The position numbers and the translations under genes were made by a program. From Streptomyces sp. NBC_00557 (GTDB lineage: Bacteria > Actinomycetota > Actinomycetes > Streptomycetales > Streptomycetaceae), in contig NZ_CP107796.1 of the NCBI RefSeq assembly GCF_036345995.1, positions 868,001-932,000 on the forward strand: a stretch of 64,000 nt of DNA. Direction: 5' to 3'. The notes beneath the pieces were generated by a model. That model searched no databases. It had not been told where the DNA came from and worked only from the letters and a program-made list of their open reading frames with translations. Positions 16,919 through 24,673 of this stretch are shown one piece after another; within the stretch, counting starts at the first letter, position 1; each line of letters opens with the position of its first letter.

Positions 16919-17371
16919 TCAGCCACCGCGCACCCCCCGGAAGCCGCCCGACAGGGCGCGGGAGGCGATGACGTTCCCGCTGATCAGGAGGGCGCCGATG
17001 ACCAGCAGCTTCACCATGGCGCGGCCGGGCCCGACGGGCACGCAGACGGCGGCCACGACCACCGCGCTCAGGGCTGCGGCGGTCCAGGTCAGTCCCCAGG
17101 CGCTCGGCCGCTCGCGTTCCAGTTCGTCGGAGAGCAGCCGGGCGAAGACGAGCGTGCCGATCGGCCCGAGCAGGGCCAGCAGGAGGGCCAGGTCCACGTA
17201 CGCCGGGCGGCCGTAGCCCTGGGAGAGCAGCAGCAGGGCCGGGCACAGGGCCGAGGTGGTCATGTTCTGGGCGACGACCCGGCGGCCCGGCGCCCCGGTG
17301 GTCACACCCCACAGGGCGGCCGACCCCGCCCCGCCGATCTCGACGGCCGCCGCGAGGACCCAGCCGTTCAC
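16919..17371 (-). CDS. Probable fused MrpF/MrpG-like antiporter subunit
   Basis: The 150-residue membrane protein has two halves. The first (VLAAAVEIGGAGSAALWGVTTGAPGRRVVAQNMTTSALCPALLLLSQGYGRPAYVDLALLLALLGPIGTLVFARLL) matches the MrpF pattern of three helices with the PxxxDLALLLALLG motif. The second (LTWTAAALSAVVVAAVCVPVGPGRAMVKLLVIGALLISGNVIASRAL) resembles MrpG-type proteins. I infer a natural fusion of subunits F and G; the alternative is an unrelated tail. GTG 17371 is the start and overlaps the end of the upstream E-like gene by four bases. Confidence 0.65.
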   Translation of the reverse strand: MNGWVLAAAVEIGGAGSAALWGVTTGAPGRRVVAQNMTTSALCPALLLLSQGYGRPAYVDLALLLALLGPIGTLVFARLLSDELERERPSAWGLTWTAAALSAVVVAAVCVPVGPGRAMVKLLVIGALLISGNVIASRALSGGFRGVRGG

Positions 17372-17562
17372 CGCCAGGTCACCGCCTGCCGGCCGGCCCG
17401 TGCCAGCAGCGCCCCGACGGCCGCGGAACCTCCGCCGACGGCCCACTCCAGGGGGTAGACCGGGGTGATGAGCACCAGCCACAGCAGCGTCAGCGCCGCC
17501 CACCAGGCCAGGAGTTCACCGACGGCGAGGAGGAGCGTGCGCGGCGCCGTACGCCGGGTCAT
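17368..17562 (-). CDS. Short MrpE-like membrane subunit
   Basis: A 64-residue protein with two hydrophobic segments (LLLAVGELLAWWAALTLLWLVLITPVYPLEWAVGGGSAAVGALLARAGRQAV). Its position as the first gene of the antiporter operon and the VGELLAWWAALTLLWLVLI segment suggest an MrpE-like subunit, but it is much shorter than the usual 150 or so residues and lacks the soluble domain. AGGAGGTGG precedes ATG 17562 at good spacing, so it appears to be translated. Its stop overlaps the next gene by four bases, giving translational coupling. Identity is inferred mainly from context. Confidence 0.6.
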   Translation of the reverse strand: MTRRTAPRTLLLAVGELLAWWAALTLLWLVLITPVYPLEWAVGGGSAAVGALLARAGRQAVTWR

Positions 17563-17804
17563 CCGCCACCTCCTCGGTCCGCTCTGTACGCATACGCGGC
17601 TCAGTGTCCGGTGTGCCGCTCGGGGCATCCAAGCACCGCCGGTCCCATGGAGGGGCGGCGGCACGCGGGTCCGCATCCGGAGTGCCCCGGGAGCGTGAAC
17701 GGAAACGCCGCGGTGCGCACGGAACCGCCCGGCGGCCGGCATTGCGGGCCGGTTGCCGGGTAACCGGCTTGACGGACACGGAAGTTGACCGTCGGAGGTG
17801 TGCC

Positions 17805-18365
17805 ATGACCCGTGCCGTCCCGCGGCTGCCCGACGTGCTGAGCGCCCCCTGGAGGCGGGCGCCGGCCACGAAGGCCCGCCGGCCGGCCGCACGGCACGCG
17901 CTCCCGCTGCCCGTGCGACTGGCGGCGATGCTGGCCGCGTTCGCGTTCATGGTGGCGTTCGCCGTCGTGCTGGCCCGGATCACCCTGGAGCCGTCGCCCG
18001 CCTCGGTGCATATGACGCACAGCAACGTGCATCCCGGGCACTCCCTGCGCGCCTACCTGGAGCGGGCGCGGACGGTGGACGCGGTGCGGCAGATCGGCGG
18101 GAACCTGCTCCTCGGCGTTCCGTTCGGGGTGCTGGTGCCGGTGCTGGCCCCGCGGGCGCGCGGCGTGCTCCAGGTGGTGGCGCTCACGGCGCTGGTGATG
18201 CTGATGGTGGAGCTGGTCCAGGGCGCGCTGATCACCGGGCGGGCCTTCGACATCGACGACGTCCTGCTGAACACGTCCGGGGCGCTGCTCGGCTGGCTGC
18301 TGCTGGGGCGGCGGCTCGGACGGGCGGTGCACCGGCGCGTGCGCACGCCGGAGCCGGCTGACTGA
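17805..18365 (+). CDS. VanZ-family membrane protein
   Basis: The 186-residue protein has a basic N-terminal segment and about four membrane helices. AVRQIGGNLLLGVPFGVLVPVLAPRARG and MVELVQGALITGRAFDIDDVLLNTSGALLGWLLLG contain the NxxLFxPFG-like and DxDDVxxNxxGxxxG motifs of the VanZ family, originally linked to teicoplanin resistance but widespread with unknown roles. GGAGGTGTGCC precedes ATG 17805. It is divergent from the antiporter operon across a 242-base gap that holds no gene I can identify. Confidence 0.9.
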   Translation: MTRAVPRLPDVLSAPWRRAPATKARRPAARHALPLPVRLAAMLAAFAFMVAFAVVLARITLEPSPASVHMTHSNVHPGHSLRAYLERARTVDAVRQIGGNLLLGVPFGVLVPVLAPRARGVLQVVALTALVMLMVELVQGALITGRAFDIDDVLLNTSGALLGWLLLGRRLGRAVHRRVRTPEPAD

Positions 18366-18459
18366 GCGTCAACGACAACCCGTTGGCGGTGCGGACACGC
18401 CCGCACACCGCACCGGCCGGCGCCGCGGCCCGGCAGTGGGCGGCCGGGCCGCGCACCGC

Positions 18460-18705
18460 TCAGTGCACCGTCCAGGTGAACTTGTCGCCGCCGACCCAGC
18501 GCACCACGTCGGGGTCGTCCAGGTCGTGGATGGTGATGCCGTACGAGGCGGCCGCCTCGAGGACGTCCGTGACGTTCCTGGCCTGACCGACCACCTGACC
18601 GTCGATCTCCATGATCCGGAAGGGCGGTTCGCCGGGCCTGCCCGGGCACACTCCGAGCACCATGATCCGCGGACGGGAGATGTGGGGAGCTGCTTGTTCG
18701 GTCAT
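18460..18705 (-). CDS. Conserved 81-residue protein of unknown function
   Basis: The protein begins with a short polar stretch and continues with RIMVLGVCPGRPGEPPFRIMEIDGQVVGQARNVTDVLEAAASYGITIHDLDDPDVVRWVGGDKFTWTVH. It looks like a compact soluble domain with alternating strands and one helix (VTDVLEAAASYGI). I recall near-identical sequences in many Streptomyces genomes without assigned function. Start ATG 18705 is the obvious one, though no strong ribosome site is seen. It lies alone, 93 bases upstream of the SDR gene end, on the same strand. Confidence 0.75.
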   Translation of the reverse strand: MTEQAAPHISRPRIMVLGVCPGRPGEPPFRIMEIDGQVVGQARNVTDVLEAAASYGITIHDLDDPDVVRWVGGDKFTWTVH

Positions 18706-18798
18706 GCAATAGAGCCTAGAACGCATCGCGTGCCGACGAGTCCTCGGGAAAGCCGGCCGGCGGACCGGCGGCTCCCGGAGCGTCACCGGGCCGCCCGC

Positions 18799-19602
18799 TC
18801 AGGGACGCCGCCAGTCGTCGCTCGTCAGATGGGAACCGGCCTGCGGGCCCATCCGGAGCATGCCGCCGTCGACGCTCCAGGAGGCGCCGGTGACGTACGA
18901 GGCGTCCGGGCCGGCCAGGAACGCGATGACCGCGGCGACCTCGCGGGCGTCACCGGGCCGCCCGAGGGGCACACCCGGCCGGCGCTCGGTGTGCACGTCG
19001 GTGTCCTCCTGGCCGGTCATCGGCGTGGCGATCTCGCCCGGCGCCACCGCGTTCACCGTGATGCCGTACTCCGCGAGTTCCAGCGCCATGACCTGGGTGA
19101 GCAGCCCGAGCCCGCCCTTGGCCGCGCAGTACGGGGCCGCGCCGACCCGGGGCTGGTGCTCGTGGACGGAGGTGACGTTGACGATCCGGCCGCCGTCGCC
19201 CTGCCGGATCATGTGCCGGGCCGCGCGCTGCCCGCACAGGAAGGGGCCGACGAGGTCGACGTCCAGGACGCGCCGCACGTCCGGCAGGGTCAGGTCGAGG
19301 AAGGGCGTCATGGTGCCCGTGCCGGCGTTGTTGACCAGGACGTCGAGACGGCCCAGTTCGGCGCAGAGTTCGTCCACGGTGTCGGCGGCCTCGGGCAGCC
19401 GGGTGAGGTCCAGCCGGGCGACGGCGGCGCGGCGGCCCGTGCCGCGGACCTCCTCGGCAGTCTGTTCGGCGCCCTTCTCGTCGGTGTGCCAGGTGATGCC
19501 GACGTCCAGTCCGGCCTCGGCCAGGCGTACGGCGGTGGCGCGGCCGATGCCGGAGTCCGCGCCCGTGACCAACGCCGTGCGCCGTGCGGCCGGTGTGGAC
19601 AT
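18799..19602 (-). CDS. Short-chain dehydrogenase/reductase (SDR)
   Basis: The 267-residue protein is a classical SDR: TALVTGADSGIGRATAVRLAEAG (TGxxxGIG cofactor loop, residues 12-20), the NNAG motif near residue 95, catalytic Ser in VNVTSVHEHQ, and YCAAKGG (YxxxK) with the active-site Tyr and Lys. It ends in SYVTGASWSVDGGMLRMGP, as in 3-oxoacyl-ACP-reductase-like enzymes. The TGAD loop suggests NADP(H). ATG 19602 has AGGAGG upstream. It is divergent from the PHP-domain gene 168 bases away. Substrate unknown. Confidence 0.92.
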   Translation of the reverse strand: MSTPAARRTALVTGADSGIGRATAVRLAEAGLDVGITWHTDEKGAEQTAEEVRGTGRRAAVARLDLTRLPEAADTVDELCAELGRLDVLVNNAGTGTMTPFLDLTLPDVRRVLDVDLVGPFLCGQRAARHMIRQGDGGRIVNVTSVHEHQPRVGAAPYCAAKGGLGLLTQVMALELAEYGITVNAVAPGEIATPMTGQEDTDVHTERRPGVPLGRPGDAREVAAVIAFLAGPDASYVTGASWSVDGGMLRMGPQAGSHLTSDDWRRP

Positions 19603-19770
19603 GGCGAGCCTCCTCATGGTGGTGGTTCGGGCGTGTCCGCAGTACCCGGGGGCGGAGGCGGCAAACGGCCGCCTCCGCCCCGCCGGGCGCCATCGCGGGC
19701 GCGGGAGCGACGGGGGGCGCCCGCGCTGTTCCCCGCGCCCCGTCGGGGCGTCTCGGGCACCCTGGGGTGC

Positions 19771-20814
19771 ATGGAGCCCGTGGCTGCCCTCGACCGGATC
19801 GCGTTCCTGCTGGAGCGGGCGCTGGCGCCCACCTACCGGGTCAAGGCCTTCCGTACCGCCTCGCGGACGCTGGCCGCGCTGCCCGCCGAGGAGGTGGCGG
19901 AGCGGGCCGCGGCCGGGACGCTGGAGGCGCTCAAGGGGGTCGGGCCGAAGACCGCGCAGGTGGTGCGGGAGGCGCTGGCCGGAGAGGTGCCCGGGTATCT
20001 GCGCAAGCTGGAGGAGGAGGCCGGGGCGTCTGTCGGCGCGGAGGGCGCCGGGGCGGAGTTGCGGGCGCTGATCCGGGGCGACTGCCACACGCATTCGGAC
20101 TGGTCCGACGGGGGCAGCCCGATCGAGGAGATGGGGCGGGCGGCGGCCGAGCTGGGCCACGAGTGGACGGCGCTCACCGACCACTCCCCCCGGCTCACCG
20201 TGGCCCGCGGACTGTCGCCGGAGCGGCTGCGCGAGCAGCTGGATGCGGTGGCGGGCCTGAACGAGCGGTGGGCGCCGTTCCGGCTGCTCACCGGCATCGA
20301 GTGCGACATCCTCGAGGACGGCTCGCTGGACCAGGAACCGGAGCTGCTGCAGCGGCTCGACGTGGTCGTGGTGTCGGTGCACTCCAAACTGCGGATGGAC
20401 GCCCGCTCGATGACCCGCCGGATGGTGGCCGCCGTCCGCAATCCGCACGCCGACGTGCTCGGGCACTGCACGGGCCGGCTGGTGACGGGCCGGGGCCGGC
20501 CGGAGTCGGAGTTCGACGCGGACGCGGTGTTCGCCGCCTGCGCCGAGTCCGGTACGGCCGTGGAGATCAACAGCCGCCCCGAGCGGCTGGACCCGCCCCG
20601 CCGGCTGCTGCGGCGGGCCGTGGACGCGGGAGTGCTGTTCTCCGTCGACACCGACGCGCACGCGCCGGGCCAGCTGGACTGGCAGATCCTGGGCTGCGCC
20701 CGTGCCGAGGAGTGCGGGGTGCCCGCCGAGCGGGTGGTGACCACCTGGTCCGCCGACGAGCTGCTGGCCTGGACCCGGGACGGCCGGGTTCCGGCCCGCG
20801 CCGCGGGTTCCTGA
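19771..20814 (+). CDS. PHP-domain phosphoesterase with N-terminal helix-hairpin-helix (DNA polymerase X-like architecture)
   Basis: The first 100 residues (RIAFLLERALAPTYRVKAFRTASRTLAALP, LEALKGVGPKTAQVVREALAG) are the HhH DNA-binding segments seen at the front of bacterial family X polymerases. From residue 108 a PHP domain follows with DCHTHSDWSDG, ALTDHSP, TGIECDI, VSVHSK, LGHCTGR and SVDTDAH supplying the metal ligands. The polymerase palm is missing, so this is a stand-alone PHP protein, probably a phosphatase or nuclease. ATG 19771 gives 347 residues. The HAD gene follows after 51 bases and may be cotranscribed. Confidence 0.9.
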   Translation: MEPVAALDRIAFLLERALAPTYRVKAFRTASRTLAALPAEEVAERAAAGTLEALKGVGPKTAQVVREALAGEVPGYLRKLEEEAGASVGAEGAGAELRALIRGDCHTHSDWSDGGSPIEEMGRAAAELGHEWTALTDHSPRLTVARGLSPERLREQLDAVAGLNERWAPFRLLTGIECDILEDGSLDQEPELLQRLDVVVVSVHSKLRMDARSMTRRMVAAVRNPHADVLGHCTGRLVTGRGRPESEFDADAVFAACAESGTAVEINSRPERLDPPRRLLRRAVDAGVLFSVDTDAHAPGQLDWQILGCARAEECGVPAERVVTTWSADELLAWTRDGRVPARAAGS

Positions 20815-20865
20815 CCTGCCCGGCGTGGTACCCGGCCCGCACCCGGAGCCAGGAGAGGAACCCTG

Positions 20866-21522
20866 ATGGAGCGCGCCGCCGTCTTCGATGTCGACGGGAC
20901 CCTCGTCGACACCAATCACCTGCACGTCGTCACCTGGTGGGAGGCCTTCCGCCAGGCCGGGCACGACGTGCCCATGCACGCCGTGCACCGGGCCGTGGGC
21001 CTCGGCTCCGCGGACCTGATCGCCCACCTGCTCGGCGACGGCCGCGACAAGGATCAGGACGCCCGGCTCAGCGCCGCGCACAAGACGCTGTACGGCCAGT
21101 ACTTCGACCGGCTCCCCGCCCTGCCGAAGGCCGGGGAGCTGCTGCGCCGGCTGCACCGGGACGGCTGGACGGTCGTCCTCGCCACCTCGGCGAGCGGCGC
21201 CGAACTGGGCGCGCTGCGCCGGGCGATCGACGCCGACGACGCGATCACGGACACCGCGAGTTCTGAGGACGTGCGGGAGGGCAAGCCGGCCCCGGAGCCC
21301 GTGGAGCACGCGCTGGAGCTGGCCGGGGTGCCGGCCTCGCGGGCGGTGCTCGTCGGGGACACCGTGTGGGACATGCAGGCGGGCAGCAAGGCCGGGGTGC
21401 GCTGCGTGGGGGTGCTGTGCGGCGGGATCCCCCGGGCCGACCTGGAGGAGGCCGGTGCGGAGGCCGTGTACGCCGATCCCGCCGACCTGCTGGAACGGCT
21501 CGACGGGAGCCCGCTGGCCTGA
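20866..21522 (+). CDS. HAD-family hydrolase (beta-phosphoglucomutase/phosphatase-like)
   Basis: The 218-residue protein has the HAD motifs in order: DVDGTLVDT with nucleophile Asp8 and Asp10, TSAS (motif II Thr/Ser), KPAPEP (motif III Lys) and LVGDTVWDM (motif IV acidic pair). A helical cap domain (residues about 17-85) marks it as a type I cap enzyme that acts on small phosphorylated metabolites. AGGAGAGGAA precedes ATG 20866. The stop lies 12 bases before a Crp-like palindrome and the structured region ending in a terminator at 21754. Confidence 0.93.
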   Translation: MERAAVFDVDGTLVDTNHLHVVTWWEAFRQAGHDVPMHAVHRAVGLGSADLIAHLLGDGRDKDQDARLSAAHKTLYGQYFDRLPALPKAGELLRRLHRDGWTVVLATSASGAELGALRRAIDADDAITDTASSEDVREGKPAPEPVEHALELAGVPASRAVLVGDTVWDMQAGSKAGVRCVGVLCGGIPRADLEEAGAEAVYADPADLLERLDGSPLA

Positions 21523-21534
21523 GCCTCACCGAGG

Positions 21535-21548
21535 GTGACGCAGGTCAC
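21535..21548. promoter_or_regulatory. Crp-like operator
   Basis: GTGACGCAGGTCAC is a palindrome with arms GTGAC and GTCAC and a four-base centre. It fits the GTG-N6-GNCAC pattern reported for the S. coelicolor cAMP receptor protein. It sits between the HAD gene stop and a structured stretch ending in a terminator, where it could control a separate transcript. Binding is not shown. Confidence 0.55.
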
Positions 21549-21559
21549 AGGGGCGACCG

Positions 21560-21754
21560 GAACACCCAGGGGTGGTTGCCCGTTGAACCACTCGTGGGTA
21601 CGGATGGGACAGTGTCCCCGGGCCTCACCCATTGCCCACAGGGACGATCGTTCGGCTGAAGCCCTGTGGAGCCTTTCGCCGAGAGGCGACCGCCATCCGT
21701 GCCCGCCGCCTGACCGCCCCGGCCGTGAATCCCCCGTCACGGCCGGGGCTTTCT
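21560..21754 (+). ncRNA. Candidate structured RNA or long 3' untranslated region
   Basis: Between the HAD gene and the convergent hydrolase lies a stretch with several well-formed hairpins in one strand sense: GTGGTT/AACCAC at 21572-21591 with an eight-base loop; GGGAC/GTCCC at 21606-21618 with a three-base loop; TCGCC/GGCGA at 21676-21689 closed by a GAGA (GNRA) tetraloop; and a 13-bp terminator at 21716-21749 followed by TTTCT. A Crp-like palindrome lies just upstream. The length would be about 195 nucleotides. I could not match it to a named RNA family; the 6C RNA was considered but the C-rich loops are too few. It may instead be the HAD transcript's 3' end. Confidence 0.45.
21716..21754 (+). 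terminator. Strong intrinsic terminator
   Basis: A perfect 13-bp stem (21716-21728 with 21737-21749) closes an eight-base loop (ATCCCCCG) and is followed by TTTCT. It ends the structured region downstream of the HAD gene and separates it from the repeat array and the convergent hydrolase. Confidence 0.88.
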
Positions 21755-21756
21755 CA

Positions 21757-21950
21757 TACCCGGGGCAGGACGCCGCCTTCCCTGCGCGAGGACGGCTGCC
21801 GCCTTTCCCTGCCCGGGGCAGGACGCCGCCTTCCCCGCCCGGGCAGGACGCCGCCTTCCGTGCCCGGGACCGGCTGCCGCTTCCACCCCGGTCACCGGCC
21901 GGCCGCTCCGGTCACCGGCCGGCTTCCCCGGTCACCGGCCGGCCGCTCCG
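21757..21950. repeat. Two adjoining tandem-repeat arrays (array B)
   Basis: Five imperfect copies of a 25-28-base unit built on CCGGGGCAGGACGCCGCC begin near 21760, 21785, 21813, 21839 and 21864. They are followed by three copies of a 20-base unit, CGGTCACCGGCCGGC plus five variable bases, starting exactly at 21889, 21909 and 21929. The last copy contains the stop codon region of the alpha/beta hydrolase (stop at 21932), so the array has shaped that protein's end. Confidence 0.8.
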
Positions 21951-22804
21951 GCGCCGACCGGCCCGCTCGCGTGGACGCCCGCCCCGACGAACTCCCGCAG
22001 GTCGGCCGTGAGCCGTGCCGCGTGCGTGGCGAACAGGCCGTGCCCGGCGTTCTCGTACACCTTCAGGGTGCCGTCCGGCACCAGCCCGGCCGCGCGCTCA
22101 CCGGTGAGGGCAAGCGGCGCGGAGGCGTCGTGGGTGCCGTGCACCACCAGCACCGGCAGGTCCAGCGCGGGCAGCTCGTCGGTGAGGTCCAGCCCGGCGA
22201 CGACGGCGCGGACGCCGGTGGCGGCGCGGGGCCCGGCGACCATGCAGCGGTCGATCAGATGGCGGACGTAGGCCGGGGAGACGTCGTTGCCGAGCCGGAC
22301 GGCGAAGAAGTCGTGCGCGAGCAGCGTGAAGTAGGCGGCCCGGTCGCGCCGGAACAGCTCCTCGTCGGCGCGGACGTCCGCGGGGCCGATGCCCTCCGGG
22401 AGGTTCGCGCAGCGGACGATCCCGGGGCTGACCCCGGCCACCAGAGCGACCCGGTCCACGCGTGCGGTGCCGTGCCGGGTCACGCAGCGGATCACCTCGG
22501 CGGTGCCCACGGAGTGCCCCACGAGGGTGACCCCGCGCAGGTCGAGGTGGTCGAGCAGGCCGTGCAGATCGTCGGCGAGGGTGTCGAGGTCGTAGCCGTT
22601 CCAGGTGTCGTCGGAGCGGCCGTGGCCGCGCCGGTCCAGGGCCACGCAGCGGAGTCCGGCCTCCGCGAGCGGCAGCGTCTGGTACTCCCACATCTCGTGC
22701 CCCAGGTAGGCGCTGGCGGCGAAGACGACGACGGCGCCGGTGGCGGGGCCGTGGTCGACGTAGTGCAGACGGGTGCCGTCGACGGGGCTGTCGAAGTACG
22801 GCAT
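21932..22804 (-). CDS. Alpha/beta-fold hydrolase
   Basis: The 290-residue protein has the hydrolase core: VVVFAASAYLGHEMWEYQTLPLAEAGLRCVALDRRGHGRSD (strands 3-4), the nucleophile elbow GHSVG with Ser about 101, a late Asp in HGTHDASAPL and the catalytic His in NAGHGLF. It resembles haloperoxidase- or esterase-like enzymes. The residue usually before the oxyanion position is AAS instead of HGF, so the oxyanion loop is atypical. GGAGG precedes ATG 22804. Its final residues (GPVGAGAAGR) are encoded by the 20-base repeat array, so the natural C-terminus may have been replaced. Confidence 0.9.
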   Translation of the reverse strand: MPYFDSPVDGTRLHYVDHGPATGAVVVFAASAYLGHEMWEYQTLPLAEAGLRCVALDRRGHGRSDDTWNGYDLDTLADDLHGLLDHLDLRGVTLVGHSVGTAEVIRCVTRHGTARVDRVALVAGVSPGIVRCANLPEGIGPADVRADEELFRRDRAAYFTLLAHDFFAVRLGNDVSPAYVRHLIDRCMVAGPRAATGVRAVVAGLDLTDELPALDLPVLVVHGTHDASAPLALTGERAAGLVPDGTLKVYENAGHGLFATHAARLTADLREFVGAGVHASGPVGAGAAGR

Positions 22805-22977
22805 GAGTGCCTCCTCGGCGGTGGGACCTGGTGCGGCGCCTCTCGGCGCGCTGACGGTCCCGATACTCCCCAAACCGGGCACGCCGGTCGATTACCCCCC
22901 ACGTCATGGCCGGGTGTGTCCGCGTCCGGACCCGGGTACCCGGCCGTCCGCGAAACCCTGGCCGAGAGGAGCCGAAG

Positions 22978-24009
22978 GTGAGCAGCGCAGCGGGCAGCAG
23001 GGTCGTCGTCACCGGCGCCACCGGCAATGTCGGCACGAGCGTGGTGCGGCTGCTCTCTGAGGACCCACAGGTCAAGTCGGTGCGCGGACTGGCCCGGCGT
23101 ACGCCCGGGTGGTCGCCGCCGAAGACCGAGTGGTCCGCCGTCGACCTCGCCACCGACGAGGACAACCTCGCCGAGCGCTTCGAGGGTGCGGACGCGGTGG
23201 TCCATCTGGCCTGGGCGTTCCAGCCGACGCACGATCCGGCGACCACCTGGCGGACCAATGTCCTCGGCAGCATCCGGGTGTTCGAGACCGTCGCCGCCGC
23301 GCGCGTGCCGGTGCTGGTGCACGCCTCCTCCGTGGGCGCGTACTCGCCGGGCCCGAAGGACCGCGCGGTGGACGAGTCCTGGCCGACGCACGGCTGGCCG
23401 GACGCCGCGTACTGCCGGGAGAAGGCGTATCTGGAGCGCGCGCTGGACGTGTTCGAGCGGGACCACCCCGAGGTGCGGGTGGTACGGATGCGCCCGGCGT
23501 TCCTGTTCAAGTGGCAGTCCGCGAGCGAGCAGCGCCGCATCTTCGGCGGGCGGTTCCTGCCGGGTCCGCTGGCCCGCCCCGAACTGCTGCCCTTCCTGCC
23601 GGACATCCCGGGGCTCCGGGTGCAGGCGCTGCACACGGACGACGCCGCCGAGGCCTACCGGCTGGCGGTGCACACGGACGGCGCGCGCGGCGCGTTCAAC
23701 CTCGCCGCGGATCCGCCGCTCGACGCGGCCGTGCTGGCCGAGATGCTGGGCAGCCGCCCCGTACGGCTGCCGCGCACGGCGGCCCGCTCGGCGATCGCCG
23801 CGGCCTGGAGACTGCATCTGCTGCCGGCCTCGCCGCATCTGTTCGACGCCGTGCTGCGCCTGCCGCTGATGGACTGCGGCCGGGCGCACACCGAGCTGGG
23901 CTGGCAGCCGCGGCACACGGCGACCGAAGTGCTGCAGGAGTTCCTGGACGGCCTGCAGAAGGGCGCGGGAATGGACACCGAGCCGATGCGCGGGCGGAAG
24001 GTCGGCTGA
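22978..24009 (+). CDS. NAD-dependent epimerase/dehydratase-family protein (extended SDR)
   Basis: The 343-residue protein begins with VVVTGATGNVGTSVVRLL, the extended-SDR cofactor loop TGxxGxxG, followed by AVVHLAW, a Ser in VHASSVGAYSP and YCREKAYLE, the YxxxK pair. It resembles sugar-nucleotide epimerases but lacks a clear substrate signature; similar Streptomyces proteins are annotated only as NAD-dependent epimerases. GTG 22978 has GAGGAG upstream. It is divergent from the hydrolase and followed 21 bases later by a small acidic protein that may share the message. Confidence 0.9.
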   Translation: MSSAAGSRVVVTGATGNVGTSVVRLLSEDPQVKSVRGLARRTPGWSPPKTEWSAVDLATDEDNLAERFEGADAVVHLAWAFQPTHDPATTWRTNVLGSIRVFETVAAARVPVLVHASSVGAYSPGPKDRAVDESWPTHGWPDAAYCREKAYLERALDVFERDHPEVRVVRMRPAFLFKWQSASEQRRIFGGRFLPGPLARPELLPFLPDIPGLRVQALHTDDAAEAYRLAVHTDGARGAFNLAADPPLDAAVLAEMLGSRPVRLPRTAARSAIAAAWRLHLLPASPHLFDAVLRLPLMDCGRAHTELGWQPRHTATEVLQEFLDGLQKGAGMDTEPMRGRKVG

Positions 24010-24030
24010 GCGGGCGAGGGGAGTTACGTC

Positions 24031-24306
24031 ATGACCGCAGAACGCGAGGGCGAGCCGGAGCGCGGCACGGGGCCGGTCCCGAGGGACATGCCCGACCAGC
24101 AGGCGGGCGCGGGCGAGGATCCGTGGGAGGTCCGCCCGGGCCGACGCGACGAGGACGCCCCGGGCGCGGAGGACTCCGACGAGGACGCCTCCCTGCCGGA
24201 CACCGACGTCCCCGACACGGACGAGGCCGGCACGGGGCGACGCGGCTCACCGCACTCGGGGACGGTCCACCCGGAGCACCCGTCACCGGACGAATCACCG
24301 GCGTGA
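24031..24306 (+). CDS. Small acidic, disordered protein of unknown function
   Basis: The 91-residue product is dominated by Glu, Asp, Pro and Gly (EDAPGAEDSDEDASLPDTDVPDTDEAGTG) with no hydrophobic core, so it should be intrinsically disordered. GAGGGGAG precedes ATG 24031 and it begins 21 bases after the epimerase gene, which supports real translation. The last 8 codons lie within the first copy of a 69-base tandem repeat, so the C-terminus (SPDESPA) is made of repeat sequence. I recognise no family. Confidence 0.55.
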   Translation: MTAEREGEPERGTGPVPRDMPDQQAGAGEDPWEVRPGRRDEDAPGAEDSDEDASLPDTDVPDTDEAGTGRRGSPHSGTVHPEHPSPDESPA

Positions 24307-24673
24307 GCGGGGAGCGGCGCCGCCCTCGGGGACGACCCGTGCCAGCACCCTTCACCGGACGAATCACGGCGTGAGCGGAGGGCGGCGCCGAGCTCGGGCA
24401 CGCCCCGTGCCGCCACCCGTCACCGGACGAACCGCCGACCGAGCGGACGCCACACCACCGGACGAGCCGCCGGCCGGAGCGAAGGCCGCGCCGCGCTCGG
24501 GGACGGTGCGGTCCCGGCGCTCGTTCCCGCAGGGGCCACCGGCCCCGGGGGCGGGGGTGCGCCGGGCCGCGGAAGACTGGCTGTCGCCCGGGAGGACGCT
24601 CGACGCGTGGGCGGTCGGGCCCGCACCCGTACACGGCGGGGACACCCCTCCCGGGGAGACGGCACCGGTCCGG
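24284..24673. repeat. Tandem repeat of 68-69 bases (array C) and gene-free remainder
   Basis: Copies starting CACCGGACGAA begin at 24284, 24353 and 24421 (spacing 69 and 68), each followed by similar stretches containing GTGAGCGG, GGCGGCGCCG and CTCGGG. A shorter fourth version with CCGGACGAGCCG follows near 24457. The first copy overlaps the 3' end of the small acidic-protein gene. From about 24480 to 24673 I see no gene; this is the space between it and the convergent ROK regulator. Confidence 0.8.

Noticed and set aside
21560..21754. Assignment as 6C RNA
   Set aside because: That family needs two hairpins with at least six C in their loops; here only one loop has five C.
21535..22011. Open frame through the structured region and repeat array
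   Set aside because: It runs through hairpins, terminator and repeats, has no ribosome site and no domain; the region fits RNA structure better.
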